Assembly (NCBI RefSeq): GCF_001654865.1
Contig: NZ_LXEO01000008.1
Coordinates: 186,001-250,000 of the forward strand
Reading direction: 5' to 3'
Origin: Buttiauxella noackiae ATCC 51607
GTDB taxonomy: Bacteria > Pseudomonadota > Gammaproteobacteria > Enterobacterales > Enterobacteriaceae
DNA length: 64,000 nucleotides
Both the position numbers and the translations under genes were made by a program. Below the pieces are notes generated by a model. That model searched no databases. It was given only the letters and a program-made list of their open reading frames with translations, and was not told the DNA's origin. How positions within the stretch are numbered: the stretch's first letter is position 1; every line of letters begins with the position of its first letter. Shown here in pieces: positions 29,729 to 39,628 of this stretch.

Positions 29729-31860
29729 TCGTGTTGTTGTGACACAAGTTGTTGAAGGCGCGATATCTCTGGTAATAGCGCAACCAGCAGACCAATCTGC
29801 TGAAGCACAAGTGGCTCTTTGGAGTCTGGTTGCGGTTCAAGTGTGGTTATGCGTTCAGATAGTCCCTGAAGTGCCTTTTGAACTCGTTCTTCATCCGTTG
29901 GTAGGTGATGAAGTGCATCGTCGACGTAGCACACCGCATCATCAAGCAGTAGTAAAATATCCTCGTTGGTCAGTCTTTCACGATGTGCACCTAACGCTGA
30001 GATATAACTATTGAAGGTATGATTCAGGCACAATAAGCGAAAGGCTGTTTCCCGCATCTCCGGTGAAACACGCGGTTCAGACGACATATTAGACACAACT
30101 GAAGCCAGTTCAGCATCTTTGTTATGTGCATCCCGGCGTGCAATACGATACTCCAGCCGATTGTCACGGCCCTGGTGGTATTGCTCAAGAATTGCGTCCA
30201 GATAACGGCAGTTAGCGTTAAATGCACGCTCAACCACTAATGGTAATCTGCGAAAACGCCAGTCAGGCCAGATGAAACTTACGGCGGCCCAGGCGATGGC
30301 ACATCCTAATAAGGTATCAAAGATACGTGGCATTGCGACTTCAAACCCTTCGCCCAACAGGTTGAAACAGAGCAATACCAGCAAGGTGATGAACATGGTG
30401 GCGTGCGCATATTGCACGTTGCGAAAAGCAAAGAAGAGCACACCAGTAATCACAATTAAAACAAGCTGTCCTTCAATTGATGGCACAAAGAACAATACGG
30501 GAAGCCCGACGGCCACGCCCACCAACGTACCGATAATACGCAAAGCCAGGCGTCGGCGAGTAGCGCTGTAGTTAGGCTGGCAAACGAAGAGGCTGGTCAA
30601 TAATATCCAGTAGCCATGTTTTAACCCGGTGAATTGAATAAACATATAGCCGACGCACAACACAACAGACATGCGCACCGCATGGCGGAATAACGCAGAT
30701 TCTGGTGTCAAATTGCGTCTTAATCGCTGCCACATATCACCAAATCCAGTTAAGCGATCATCTAACAGGCGGTTTTCTATATCGCTGTGCGGAGCGGCGA
30801 GCGCTTGTTCAGACTCAATAGTTGCTAACTGAGCATCGATGGCGCGCAAATTACTCACCAGAAAGCCAAGTGCTTTTAACTCACTTGCCAGATATTGATC
30901 CGTTTTTAATCTCTCAATGGCGGCATCAAGATGGGTAAACGCCCGCTCGAACCGTGGGTCATGTTGATATTTCACGCGTAATAAAACGGAACGTGAAAGC
31001 TGCAAACAGGCTTGAGATTGCATGGTTAACAGGCGTTGAAAGCGAAACATGATGTCGCTGTAGCGAAACTTATCGCGCAGTGCCTGGTACTGGATGTGAG
31101 AAGAGCTGGCCCGCTCGTGAATATCCTGTGCGACAAAATAGTAGTGCAGAGTCCGCCGAGTGCCTCGCTGCCCACGATCTCCGCGTAAACGCGTCAGCAA
31201 CGATCCTTTGGTTTGATTCAAAACTGTCACAAGCTGGCTATTCGCCATCGCAAGTTCAAGCATTGGTGCCTGGCTTTCTTCTTCGATATCGGGGTCGAAG
31301 AGTGTTGCTTTGACTTCGAGATAACGTGCGAGGCTTTCATAACAGCGTGCCAGGTTATCCTGAAGCGGTCGAATCGGGAATACAAGATGTCCGGCAAGTG
31401 TTAGTAAGTTGTACCAGATGGCACCTGCCAGCAGCAAAATGGGTTGCTGATACCAGTGATCGTACAAAGAAATGCCGAGCATAGTATAGATGGCGATAAG
31501 CAGCGCCCCAAAAGCGATAGTGGCGTAACGCTGACCTAACCCACCCAGAAGAATGAACCCGCTCGTGGAAACCATTAGCCCGATACCAAACAGCACGGGC
31601 CATGGATATAACAGCTCCACCGATGCGGAAGCGATGAAGAAACTAATTAGAGTAATCAGAAGATTACGTAAACGTCCGGCGAGACGGTCATCTAAATCTG
31701 CAAGAGCTGCCGCAACAACGCCGAGCGTCAACGGAATAGTGAGTTTGACCTCGCCCAACCACCATGGGAAGGCAGCGGTGCCCGTAAGCGCAATGAAAAT
31801 ACGTAAGTTATAGAGCCAGGTGCTGTTCCAGGTATAGCGGCGCAGAATTGGGCTAAGCAT
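29725..31860 (-). CDS. yccS: FUSC-family inner membrane protein YccS
   Basis: 711-residue inner-membrane protein of the YccS/YhfK (fusaric-acid-resistance-like) family with two blocks of membrane helices. Helices cluster at about 15-160 and 385-510, separated and followed by soluble helical domains. It matches E. coli YccS throughout (MLSPILRRYTWNSTWLYN; LGGLGQRYATIAFGALLIAIYTMLG). Substrate and function are unknown; related proteins are aromatic-acid efflux pumps. Confidence 0.92.
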   Translation of the reverse strand: MLSPILRRYTWNSTWLYNLRIFIALTGTAAFPWWLGEVKLTIPLTLGVVAAALADLDDRLAGRLRNLLITLISFFIASASVELLYPWPVLFGIGLMVSTSGFILLGGLGQRYATIAFGALLIAIYTMLGISLYDHWYQQPILLLAGAIWYNLLTLAGHLVFPIRPLQDNLARCYESLARYLEVKATLFDPDIEEESQAPMLELAMANSQLVTVLNQTKGSLLTRLRGDRGQRGTRRTLHYYFVAQDIHERASSSHIQYQALRDKFRYSDIMFRFQRLLTMQSQACLQLSRSVLLRVKYQHDPRFERAFTHLDAAIERLKTDQYLASELKALGFLVSNLRAIDAQLATIESEQALAAPHSDIENRLLDDRLTGFGDMWQRLRRNLTPESALFRHAVRMSVVLCVGYMFIQFTGLKHGYWILLTSLFVCQPNYSATRRRLALRIIGTLVGVAVGLPVLFFVPSIEGQLVLIVITGVLFFAFRNVQYAHATMFITLLVLLCFNLLGEGFEVAMPRIFDTLLGCAIAWAAVSFIWPDWRFRRLPLVVERAFNANCRYLDAILEQYHQGRDNRLEYRIARRDAHNKDAELASVVSNMSSEPRVSPEMRETAFRLLCLNHTFNSYISALGAHRERLTNEDILLLLDDAVCYVDDALHHLPTDEERVQKALQGLSERITTLEPQPDSKEPLVLQQIGLLVALLPEISRLQQLVSQQHD

Positions 31861-31885
31861 TAATACTCACTATTCTTGTCAAATT

Positions 31886-32332
31886 TTACTGGAAACGACG
31901 TCGTGCATTAGCTTCACGTGCAGCCTGGGCAGTTTCTACAGAAACAACACGGCGACCAACGGGCCAAAGTGCAATCGCGGCTATCTTGAAGTTAGCGATT
32001 CCTACAGGAATGCCGATAATAGTGATGCACTGCGCAATCCCGGTGCAGATATGAAGCACACAGAGCCACCAGCCGAAAAACACCAGCCAGAGAATATTTA
32101 GCAGCGTACCGCCGGTATTCAGGATGGCACTTTTACCCTGTGGATTGAGTTCATCAACATGAACAGCTTCGTTGCCGTACGGAACGAACGAAAGTTTAGT
32201 TATCTCCCAGCAGGAACGAGTCAGTGGGAGAGTGAAAATAAAAATGATACTGACGAGAGTGGCCAGCAACCAAGAGAGAGTGGTGAGAAAACCACCCAGT
32301 ACAAAGTTCAATACATTAAGGACTGTACGCAT
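31886..32332 (-). CDS. yccF: Inner membrane protein YccF
   Basis: 148-residue membrane protein with DUF307-type repeats and about three to four helices; the start at 32332 gives MRTVLNVLNFVLGGFLTTLSW, matching E. coli. Two similar helical segments (near 5-35 and 67-115) contain the Gly-rich IIGIPVGIANFKIA. It sits 25 bp upstream of yccS and is probably co-transcribed with it. The function is unknown. Confidence 0.9.
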   Translation of the reverse strand: MRTVLNVLNFVLGGFLTTLSWLLATLVSIIFIFTLPLTRSCWEITKLSFVPYGNEAVHVDELNPQGKSAILNTGGTLLNILWLVFFGWWLCVLHICTGIAQCITIIGIPVGIANFKIAAIALWPVGRRVVSVETAQAAREANARRRFQ

Positions 32333-32463
32333 AATCACTCTTTGTTGGCATGAATATAGATAAATGAATAACCACAGCAATTGTAACGCGTTTTTACCCT
32401 GGAGCGTCATTCCTTCGGCGAGTAAACTTAACCACAACCATTTTTTGGATCAGGCAAAGCGTA

Positions 32464-34518
32464 ATGGAATTGAAAGCGACCTCCCTTGGCAAACATTTAG
32501 CACAACATCCCTACAATCGGGTGAGATTACTGACTGCGGGTGTAGAGGTAAAGGGCGATCGTCATGAATACCTTATTCCATTCAATCAGTTAATCGCAAT
32601 CAATTGCAAGCGCGGGCTGGTTTGGGGCGAACTGGAATTTGTCTTACCCGATGATAAAGTCGTGCGTTTGCATGGTACGGAATGGAGTGAAACGCAGCAC
32701 TTCTATCATCACCTGAACGAACGCTGGCAGAACTGGAGCACTGAAATGAGCGAAGTGGCAGCTCAGGTGCTACAACAGCAATATGCCGAAATAACGCGCA
32801 GGGTGCAGCAAGAGAAATGGTTCAAACGCAGTGATATGCAGGCGCTACAGCAAAATGTTCGCGCTGCGTTTTCAGCGCTACCGCTGCCATTAGCACGGCT
32901 TGATGAATTCGAAAATTGCCGCGAGCTTTGGTTTCATTGTAAAGCCTGGCTTGAACAAGGTGATACGCGACGCCATCAGCGCAATACCGCTTTTACCAAC
33001 CATATGCTGGAAAAATATGCTGACTTTTTCCAGCGCATCGAAAGTTCTCCGCTGAATCCTTCGCAGGCTCGTGCCGTCGTCAATGGCGAAGATTCACTAT
33101 TAGTGCTCGCGGGGGCGGGGAGTGGCAAAACTTCCATTCTGGTTGCTCGTGCCGGTTGGCTATTACAACGTGGCGAAGCCAGTGAAGATCAAATCCTGTT
33201 GCTGGCATTTGGGCGCAAAGCCGCGCAGGAGATGGATCAGCGAATTGCTGAACGCCTGAATACCGATGCTATTTCCGCGCGTACGTTTCATGCTCTTGCT
33301 CTGCATATTATTCAGCAAGGAAGCAAAAAAGTGCCACGGGTTAGCGAGCTGGAATCCGACACCACGGCACGCCACCAATTGCTAATTGAAAGCTGGCAAC
33401 AGCAGTGTGGTGAGAAAAAAGCACAGGCAAAAGGCTGGCGGGAATGGTTACGAGATGAGTTGCAATGGGAAGTGCCAGAAGGTGAATACTGGAAAGATGA
33501 ACGATTAGCTAAACGTCTGGCAAGCCGTTTAGATCGCTGGTTGGGGTTAATGCGTATGCATGGGGGTTCGCAGGCAGAAATGATTGCCGCAGCGCCTGAC
33601 GAAATCCGCGATCTCTTTGCCAAACGCGTCAAGCTGATGGCCCCTTTACTGAAAAGCTGGAAAACAGCGCTGAAAGCGGAAGACGCAGTCGATTTTTCGG
33701 GCTTGATTCATCAGGCTATTAATGTGCTGGAAAAGGGGCGATTTATTAGTCCGTGGAAGCATATTTTAGTGGATGAATTTCAGGACATCTCGCCACAGCG
33801 TGCAGCGCTTCTTGCGGCACTTAGAAAACAAAACTCGCATACTTCGTTATATGCGGTGGGTGATGACTGGCAGGCAATTTATCGATTCAGTGGTGCAGAA
33901 ATGTCGCTAACAACCGCCTTTGCTCACCATTTTGGTGATGCAGACCAGTGCGCATTAGATACCACTTACCGCTTCAATGATCGCATAGGTGAAATAGCGA
34001 ATCTATTTGTACAGCAAAATCCGCATCAATTAGCTAAGCCATTAAATAGTCTGTCTAAAGGCGATAAAAAATCCGTTACATTGTTGGCTGATGATCAGCT
34101 TGAAGCCCTGCTGGATAAGATGAGCGGATATGTGAAACCGGAGCAGCGTATTCTCGTTTTGTCCCGTTACCATCACTTACGCCCTGCGATTCTGGAAAAG
34201 GCCGCAACACGCTGGCCAAAGCTCGCCATTGATTTTATGACTATTCATGCCAGCAAAGGGCAGCAGGCTGACTATGTTGTAGTGCTTGGGCTGCAGCAGG
34301 GGAAAGATGGTTTCCCGGCACTGGCGCGAGAATCGGTAATGGAAGAGGCATTGTTGCCGCAGCCGGAAGATTATCCAGATGCTGAAGAAAGGCGATTATT
34401 GTATGTGGCGATGACGCGGGCACGTCATCGAGTCTGGCTTTTATTCAACAAACAGGAACCGTCCAGTTTTGTCGATATCCTGAAAAATCTTGGCGTGCCC
34501 GCAGCAAATCGACCGTAA
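32464..34518 (+). CDS. helD: DNA helicase IV
   Basis: SF1 (UvrD/Rep-like) 3'-5' DNA helicase implicated in recombination. 684 residues, the E. coli length. An N-terminal extension of about 200 residues precedes the helicase core. Walker A is GAGSGKTS (about 217-224), motif II is DEFQD (437-441), and later motifs are DDWQAIYRF, TIHASKGQQADYV and LLYVAMTRARHRVW. Its stop codon abuts the mgsA stop with no base between. Confidence 0.95.
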   Translation: MELKATSLGKHLAQHPYNRVRLLTAGVEVKGDRHEYLIPFNQLIAINCKRGLVWGELEFVLPDDKVVRLHGTEWSETQHFYHHLNERWQNWSTEMSEVAAQVLQQQYAEITRRVQQEKWFKRSDMQALQQNVRAAFSALPLPLARLDEFENCRELWFHCKAWLEQGDTRRHQRNTAFTNHMLEKYADFFQRIESSPLNPSQARAVVNGEDSLLVLAGAGSGKTSILVARAGWLLQRGEASEDQILLLAFGRKAAQEMDQRIAERLNTDAISARTFHALALHIIQQGSKKVPRVSELESDTTARHQLLIESWQQQCGEKKAQAKGWREWLRDELQWEVPEGEYWKDERLAKRLASRLDRWLGLMRMHGGSQAEMIAAAPDEIRDLFAKRVKLMAPLLKSWKTALKAEDAVDFSGLIHQAINVLEKGRFISPWKHILVDEFQDISPQRAALLAALRKQNSHTSLYAVGDDWQAIYRFSGAEMSLTTAFAHHFGDADQCALDTTYRFNDRIGEIANLFVQQNPHQLAKPLNSLSKGDKKSVTLLADDQLEALLDKMSGYVKPEQRILVLSRYHHLRPAILEKAATRWPKLAIDFMTIHASKGQQADYVVVLGLQQGKDGFPALARESVMEEALLPQPEDYPDAEERRLLYVAMTRARHRVWLLFNKQEPSSFVDILKNLGVPAANRP

Positions 34519-34977
34519 TTACTTCAGTCGTTCTGCCAGATAACGTGCGTAATCGGGGATTAAAATTTCAACTGCCTGATTAAAACCCGGCGACTGAATA
34601 ATAAAATCGGCGGTTGATAAGTTAGTTGCAACAGGTATGTTCCACACAGTTGCCAGACGTAGCAATGCTTTAACGTCAGGATCGTGTGGAACTGCATTAA
34701 GCGGGTCCCAGAAGAAAATCAGCACATCAATTTTCCCTTCGGAAATCAAAGCACCGACTTGCTGATCGCCGCCCATAGGGCCGCTTAACATGGCGTTGAC
34801 ATCCAGGCCACTGCCGCGCTGGATGAGATTTCCAGTGGTGCCGGTTGCGTACAATACATGATGAGAAAGATTGGCTTTATGGCGCTCAACCCATTTCAAT
34901 AACGCATCTTTGCAGTGATCATGCGCAACCAGCGCAATATGTTTTTTTTCCGCCAGGGTGCGGGTCGTTAATTCCAT
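34519..34977 (-). CDS. mgsA: Methylglyoxal synthase
   Basis: Converts dihydroxyacetone phosphate to methylglyoxal and phosphate, bypassing lower glycolysis when phosphate is short. 152 residues as in E. coli. Active-site residues are in place: His19, Asp71 (SGPMGGDQQ), His98 and Asp101 (PHDPD). Cytosolic homohexamer. Convergent with helD without any intergenic base. Confidence 0.96.
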   Translation of the reverse strand: MELTTRTLAEKKHIALVAHDHCKDALLKWVERHKANLSHHVLYATGTTGNLIQRGSGLDVNAMLSGPMGGDQQVGALISEGKIDVLIFFWDPLNAVPHDPDVKALLRLATVWNIPVATNLSTADFIIQSPGFNQAVEILIPDYARYLAERLK

Positions 34978-35072
34978 TGGTTAATCCTGATTGATTTATA
35001 TTGGCTACAGCTTACTGGAAGCCACTGATGCTGCAAGAGAAGGGTGTCAAAAATGCAGGATTTGGAAGTCAA

Positions 35073-35738
35073 TTATTGCGTTGGATTATCTTTTGCCCAT
35101 TGCAAGAAACGGTCGCGGGTAGGTTTATCTGCTTGTAGAAACCAATATCTGAGGCGCTGCTCGATTAATGTATCGGATTGACGAGGGGGAGTGTCGAGTT
35201 CAGATGTTTTCGAGAGTAGTTCGCTATCGTCAGCCATCATCGTAGCGAACCCTTTTACCGCCGCAGTTTTCCCGGACTTGTTGTAAAACTGAGTATCCCG
35301 TTCGTAATCAATTCCCTGTGGTGTGATTTTTACCGGCAAAATATCCACTTTCAATGGGATTACCGCAGCATCACCATCAAGCAACTGAAGATTGGGCGCC
35401 AGGTCAAATTCATCGCTGTCTTTATCATTTTCAATACGTGGGATATTGAAATTTACCTGGCTGACTTCTTTAGTGTTAAAAGTAACCACTAAAGGAGGGG
35501 AGATATAAAGACGCTGATCTCGTGTGTTGCTCCTGATATTTTTTTCCACACGAAAGACTAACTGATGAGGACCATTGTCCAACTCAATGCTATCAGCACC
35601 TCTTAGCAAGGAACTGGAAACTTTTTTCCCATCCAGTACCAGCAAGTCGATCTCGGTGGACAGGCGCAGGGTTGTCGCCCTCGATTCACCAGGCAAAAGA
35701 AGGAGCCAACATAGTGCGATAAAGAACACGGTTCTCAT
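35073..35738 (-). CDS. yccT: Secreted DUF2057 protein YccT (CsgI)
   Basis: 221-residue periplasmic protein; the signal peptide [21 protein letters not shown] is cleaved at about residue 21. It belongs to the UPF0319/DUF2057 family. The Salmonella homologue has been linked to limiting curli production (CsgI); whether that holds here is inference. The start at 35738 is supported by AGGAGAAATTG upstream; an earlier in-frame ATG would disrupt the signal peptide. It is divergent from yccU. Confidence 0.87.
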   Translation of the reverse strand: MRTVFFIALCWLLLLPGESRATTLRLSTEIDLLVLDGKKVSSSLLRGADSIELDNGPHQLVFRVEKNIRSNTRDQRLYISPPLVVTFNTKEVSQVNFNIPRIENDKDSDEFDLAPNLQLLDGDAAVIPLKVDILPVKITPQGIDYERDTQFYNKSGKTAAVKGFATMMADDSELLSKTSELDTPPRQSDTLIEQRLRYWFLQADKPTRDRFLQWAKDNPTQ

Positions 35739-35925
35739 CAATTTCTCCTGCCTGAGGTTAAATAGGACCATCCCTTACTGAATGTTTCAAAGTTTTTCAT
35801 ATGGGCGGTTCATTAACATATAGACATATTCCCGAAAATTGCTCTACTACCTGTGTATGGGAAAGATGGTGAGTCAGTAACGGATGGCATACACTTCTAG
35901 TTACTGAGTCCCTGCGGAGAGAGTG

Positions 35926-36339
35926 ATGAAACAGGTTGATATCGAAACTATTCTAAAAAACACCCGAACAATTGCGCTGGTGGGAGCCAGTGATAAGCCA
36001 GATCGCCCAAGCTATCGGGTGATGGCGTATTTGCTCGATCAAGGATATGAAGTGATCCCGGTGTCCCCAAAAGTGGCGGGTAAAACCCTGCTAGGGCAGC
36101 AAGGTTATGGCTCACTTGCAGACATCCCTAAGAAAGTCGATATGGTTGACGTGTTCAGAAATTCGGAAGCAGCATGGGAAGTCGCGCGCGAAGCGATAGC
36201 CATCGGCGCCAAAACGTTATGGATGCAGTTGGGCGTGATTAATGAGCAGGCTGCTGTCCTCGCGCAAGATGCCGGATTAAATGTGGTGATGGATAAATGC
36301 CCGGCGATTGAAATACCAAGACTAGGACTGGCTAAATAA
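35926..36339 (+). CDS. yccU: CoA-binding protein YccU
   Basis: 137-residue Rossmann-fold CoA_binding_2 protein: [18 protein letters not shown] forms the nucleotide loop and [14 protein letters not shown] is a family signature. The biochemical role is unknown. The ATG at 35926 ([10 protein letters not shown]) follows GGAGAGAG; a GTG one codon upstream is the only alternative. It shares a bidirectional terminator with convergent hspQ. Confidence 0.92.
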   Translation: MKQVDIETILKNTRTIALVGASDKPDRPSYRVMAYLLDQGYEVIPVSPKVAGKTLLGQQGYGSLADIPKKVDMVDVFRNSEAAWEVAREAIAIGAKTLWMQLGVINEQAAVLAQDAGLNVVMDKCPAIEIPRLGLAK

Positions 36340-36340
36340 T

Positions 36341-36367
36341 AAAAAACCCCGCGATTGCGGGGTTTTT
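36341..36367. terminator. Bidirectional terminator between yccU and hspQ
   Basis: AAAAACCCCGC, a short loop, then GCGGGGTTTTT, with A/T tracts on both sides, between convergent stops. Confidence 0.9.
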
Positions 36368-36368
36368 G

Positions 36369-36686
36369 CTAATTACGCAGGCGAGGTGCCTGAAGCTGTT
36401 GCCGTATCGAAGCCGCCAATTCATCCATCGACGGTTGTTCGGGATGCTCGTCTTGTGACTCCCCACTTAACTGGGCTTCAGCAAGATAGGTATGCACTGC
36501 CTGGCCATCATCATCTTCCATCACTACATGATACCAGGGGGCACTGCGGAGGGCATCGTTATCGGCCAGTTCATCTTCTGCTGGTTCATCCAGAGAGTAT
36601 TCCGGGTCGATATCGACCACTACCCCCAGATAACCCAACAAAGAGTGTCGTACTTGCTGGCCTATGCCGAATTTGCTGGCAATCAT
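36369..36686 (-). CDS. hspQ: Heat shock protein HspQ
   Basis: 105-residue HspQ/YccV-domain protein. In E. coli it is a heat-shock protein that promotes degradation of mutant DnaA, and in Yersinia it enhances and is degraded by Lon. [20 protein letters not shown] and the conserved [12 protein letters not shown] are present. The start at 36686 is set by the strong AGGAGGTGACT upstream and by length. Convergent with yccU. Confidence 0.94.
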   Translation of the reverse strand: MIASKFGIGQQVRHSLLGYLGVVVDIDPEYSLDEPAEDELADNDALRSAPWYHVVMEDDDGQAVHTYLAEAQLSGESQDEHPEQPSMDELAASIRQQLQAPRLRN

Positions 36687-36746
36687 AGTCACCTCCTGAG
36701 AAACATTACCTGCCATTAATGTGCGGGCAACATTCCATTTTTCAAG

Positions 36747-37937
36747 TTACATGACGCGACAGGCAAACCCTTTCAAATACAGCCCTTCCGGGTAGGTAGC
36801 GATCACTGGGTGATCGGCCGCCTGACGGAACTGCTCTATAAATTGTACATCACGCCCGGCATCTACGGCGGCATCAGCGATGATTTTCTGGAATAAATCT
36901 GTCGTCATTAAACCAGAGCAAGAGAACGTCATCAGAATACCATCCGGATTTAACAACTGAATTGCCAGCATGTTGATATCTTTGTAGCCACGGCAGGCGC
37001 CCATTAGCTGGTTCTTATTTTCGACAAATTTTGGTGGATCCATAATGATTACGTCGAACTTCTCACCCTGATCGCGGTATTTGCGCAGCAGTTTGAATAC
37101 ATCATCACGCACGAATTCAGCTTTGCTCAGGTCGAGTTTGTTCAGCTCAACGTTTTGCTTCGCAACATCCAGGGCATCCTGAGAGGTATCAACACTGACA
37201 ACCTGGCGACATCCACCCATCAGTGCGGAAACCGCGAAACCACCGGTATATGAGAAACAGTTCAGTACTCGCTTATCTTTCACATATTGGCGAGTCGCAA
37301 AGCGGCTATCGCGTTGGTCAAGGTAGTAACCAGTTTTATGGCCGCCTTTAATATCGACCAGCAACTTCATGCCGTGTTCTTCGATTGGCAACAAATCAGG
37401 TGGCAGTTCACCGCTGACCGGGCCTTGCGCCAGTTCCATTCCTTCTTTCTTACGCACCGCAACATCGGAACGGTCGTAAATAGCGCATTCCGGATAGAGC
37501 TTTTGCAAAGCAGCAACCAGCGCAGGGCGTTGATATTCAGCACCAGCGGAAAGTAATTGCAGCACAAGGAAATTGCCGAAGCGGTCAATCGTCACACCGG
37601 GCAAACCATCAGATTCACCAGCAATCAGACGATAACTATCCAGCCCGTCACGAGCGGCGAGCCATTCACGCCAGACCTGTGCCTGCTGCAAACGACGAGT
37701 GAAGAAATCGATGTCGATACTTTCATTAGCATCGAAAGTCCAGACGCGTGCACGGATTTGCGAAGATGGGGAATAAGCGGCGCGTGCCAGCCATTTGCCA
37801 TTGCTGTCAACAACATCAATTGTTTCACCGAGGTTGGCTTTGCCTTCCATACGTGCAACAGCACCAGAAAACACCCACGGATGACGGCGCAATAACGATT
37901 TTTCGCGCCCTTTGGTTAACACTAAACGTACACTCAT
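36747..37937 (-). CDS. rlmI: 23S rRNA (cytosine-1962-C5)-methyltransferase
   Basis: Methylates C1962 of 23S rRNA. 396 residues, the E. coli length: an N-terminal PUA domain (about 1-90; [24 protein letters not shown]), a linker domain, then a Rossmann methyltransferase with [18 protein letters not shown] (SAM motif I), MDPPKFVE (motif IV) and FSCSGLM with the catalytic cysteine. Divergent from yccX. Confidence 0.96.
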   Translation of the reverse strand: MSVRLVLTKGREKSLLRRHPWVFSGAVARMEGKANLGETIDVVDSNGKWLARAAYSPSSQIRARVWTFDANESIDIDFFTRRLQQAQVWREWLAARDGLDSYRLIAGESDGLPGVTIDRFGNFLVLQLLSAGAEYQRPALVAALQKLYPECAIYDRSDVAVRKKEGMELAQGPVSGELPPDLLPIEEHGMKLLVDIKGGHKTGYYLDQRDSRFATRQYVKDKRVLNCFSYTGGFAVSALMGGCRQVVSVDTSQDALDVAKQNVELNKLDLSKAEFVRDDVFKLLRKYRDQGEKFDVIIMDPPKFVENKNQLMGACRGYKDINMLAIQLLNPDGILMTFSCSGLMTTDLFQKIIADAAVDAGRDVQFIEQFRQAADHPVIATYPEGLYLKGFACRVM

Positions 37938-38027
37938 AATTTGCTATGCTTTCTTGCTAAGAATTTGGCGCCATTTTCCGGGTTAGACCGGTTAAATGCA
38001 ACGCAAGAACCCGAAACGGAGGAAGTT

Positions 38028-38309
38028 ATGGCCACAGTATGCACACTTGCCTGGGTCCACGGCCTGGTTCAGGGGGTTGGGTTTCGCTACAGCACCCAGC
38101 GTGAAGGGCTAAAACTGGGGTTAACCGGTTATGCCCGTAATATGGATGATGGCAGCGTTGAGGTATTAGCCTGCGGCGAAGCGCAGCAGGTTGATAAACT
38201 TATCGCGTGGCTAAAATCAGGAGGGCCGCGCAGCGCTCGGGTTGATAAAGTACTGACGGAGCCGCATCAACCCGATCAACAGTGGACTGATTTTAGTATT
38301 CGCTACTAA
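38028..38309 (+). CDS. yccX: Acylphosphatase
   Basis: 93-residue enzyme that hydrolyses carboxyl-phosphate bonds. The catalytic signature [15 protein letters not shown] contains the phosphate-binding loop and Arg, and the catalytic Asn is in [13 protein letters not shown]. The start at 38028 is fixed by ACGGAGGAAGTT upstream. Its stop overlaps tusE by 4 bp in convergent orientation. Confidence 0.95.
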   Translation: MATVCTLAWVHGLVQGVGFRYSTQREGLKLGLTGYARNMDDGSVEVLACGEAQQVDKLIAWLKSGGPRSARVDKVLTEPHQPDQQWTDFSIRY

Positions 38310-38635
38310 ATGCACTTCACCGGTTTTGGCAGGCCAGCAATTTTTGTCGCCTGCTTAGCCGGTCCTTTTGGGAACAAACGGTACAGATAGCGGCTGTTAC
38401 CTTTCTCTTCGCCGAATTTGTTAGCCATTGCTTTGACTAGCATTCGAATTGCCGGGGAGGTATTAAATTCGAGGTAAAACTCGCGCACGAATCTCACTAC
38501 TTCCCAGTGTTCAACTGCAAGGGTAATGCCTTCATTAGCGGCGATAACTTCGGCAAGCGGCTCGCTCCATTCCTTGCTATTTTTCAGATAGCCATCGGCA
38601 TCTGTTTCTATTTCTCGGCCTTCAAACATCAACAT
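38306..38635 (-). CDS. tusE: Sulfurtransferase TusE
   Basis: Last sulfur carrier of the Tus relay (TusA-TusBCD-TusE), handing persulfide sulfur to MnmA for 2-thiouridine in tRNA. DsrC family, 109 residues, with the essential penultimate cysteine in the C-terminal KPVKCI. The central [26 protein letters not shown] is strongly conserved. Confidence 0.96.
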   Translation of the reverse strand: MLMFEGREIETDADGYLKNSKEWSEPLAEVIAANEGITLAVEHWEVVRFVREFYLEFNTSPAIRMLVKAMANKFGEEKGNSRYLYRLFPKGPAKQATKIAGLPKPVKCI

Positions 38636-38692
38636 AATTATTCTTTGCTCCAGACAAACTGGCGGCAGTGTAGCAAATTTTGGCGTATCAGA

Positions 38693-38723
38693 AAAAACAA
38701 AGCCCCGCGATAGCGAGGCTTTG
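38693..38723 (-). terminator. Rho-independent terminator of yccA
   Basis: The stem CAAAGCCTCGC / GCGGGGCTTTG (one wobble) is followed by T6 on the minus strand, 20 bp past yccA. Confidence 0.85.
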
Positions 38724-38742
38724 GATGGGGAACAAACAGCGA

Positions 38743-39402
38743 TTAGTCGCGGCTTGCGAAGCCCAGGATGCTCAACAGGCTGATAAAGATGTTGTATAGA
38801 GAAACATACAAACTTACCGTTGCGCGGATGTAGTTGGTTTCGCCACCACGGATGATATTGCTGGTCTCAAACAAAATCGCGCCAGAAGAGATCAGAATAA
38901 ATACTGCGCTGATTGCCAGGTGCAGAGCAGGCAGTTGCAGGAAGATGTTCGCAACCATACCCACCAACACCACGACTACGCCTGCCATCAGCATACCGCC
39001 GAGGAAAGACATGTCTTTTTTGGTGGTCAGCACATAAGCCGAGCAGCTAAAGAACACCAGCGCTGTGCCGCCTAATGCCATACCAATCACATCGCCCATA
39101 CCGGCAGAGATGTAGGAATTAAGCATTGGGCCGAGGATGTAACCCAGGAAGCCGGTGAACGCAAAAGCAGCAAGAATACCCGTCGGTTTATCAGCCAGAC
39201 GGTAAGTTAAAAACATCAGACCATACATACCTACCAGCGTCAGAATCAGACCTGGAGATGGCAGCATCAACACGGTGCTTGCGGTTGCGGTAATCGCAGA
39301 GAACGCCAGCGTCAGGCTGAGCAAGAAATAGGTATTACGCAGTACCTTGTGGGTACTTAGCAGTGACGAACGGTCACGCGAGGAAGTAATTATGCGATCC
39401 AT
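38743..39402 (-). CDS. yccA: BAX inhibitor-1 family protein, FtsH modulator YccA
   Basis: Seven-helix inner-membrane protein, 219 residues as in E. coli, where it is both substrate and modulator of the FtsH protease and can protect a jammed SecY. The N-terminal cytosolic tail [19 protein letters not shown] is the part FtsH grips. Family motif near the C-terminus: [35 protein letters not shown]. Confidence 0.94.
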   Translation of the reverse strand: MDRIITSSRDRSSLLSTHKVLRNTYFLLSLTLAFSAITATASTVLMLPSPGLILTLVGMYGLMFLTYRLADKPTGILAAFAFTGFLGYILGPMLNSYISAGMGDVIGMALGGTALVFFSCSAYVLTTKKDMSFLGGMLMAGVVVVLVGMVANIFLQLPALHLAISAVFILISSGAILFETSNIIRGGETNYIRATVSLYVSLYNIFISLLSILGFASRD

Positions 39403-39628
39403 TCAGAAACTCTCTCTTATTACAGGTGTATATGGTGAGTGAGAATAATAGCCTCCTTTATTGCAAGGAAGCCCTTTTACCCATCTTTACCTTGCTCTGA
39501 TTTAATTCACAGATTCGATATCTGTCATAAAACTCACTTATATGTAGCTGAAAATTATTGCTTTAATCATTTCGGATGCTAAGAGTGTTAACCGTACCGT
39601 CGTTAATAACTCAAATAAGGCGTGTTTA

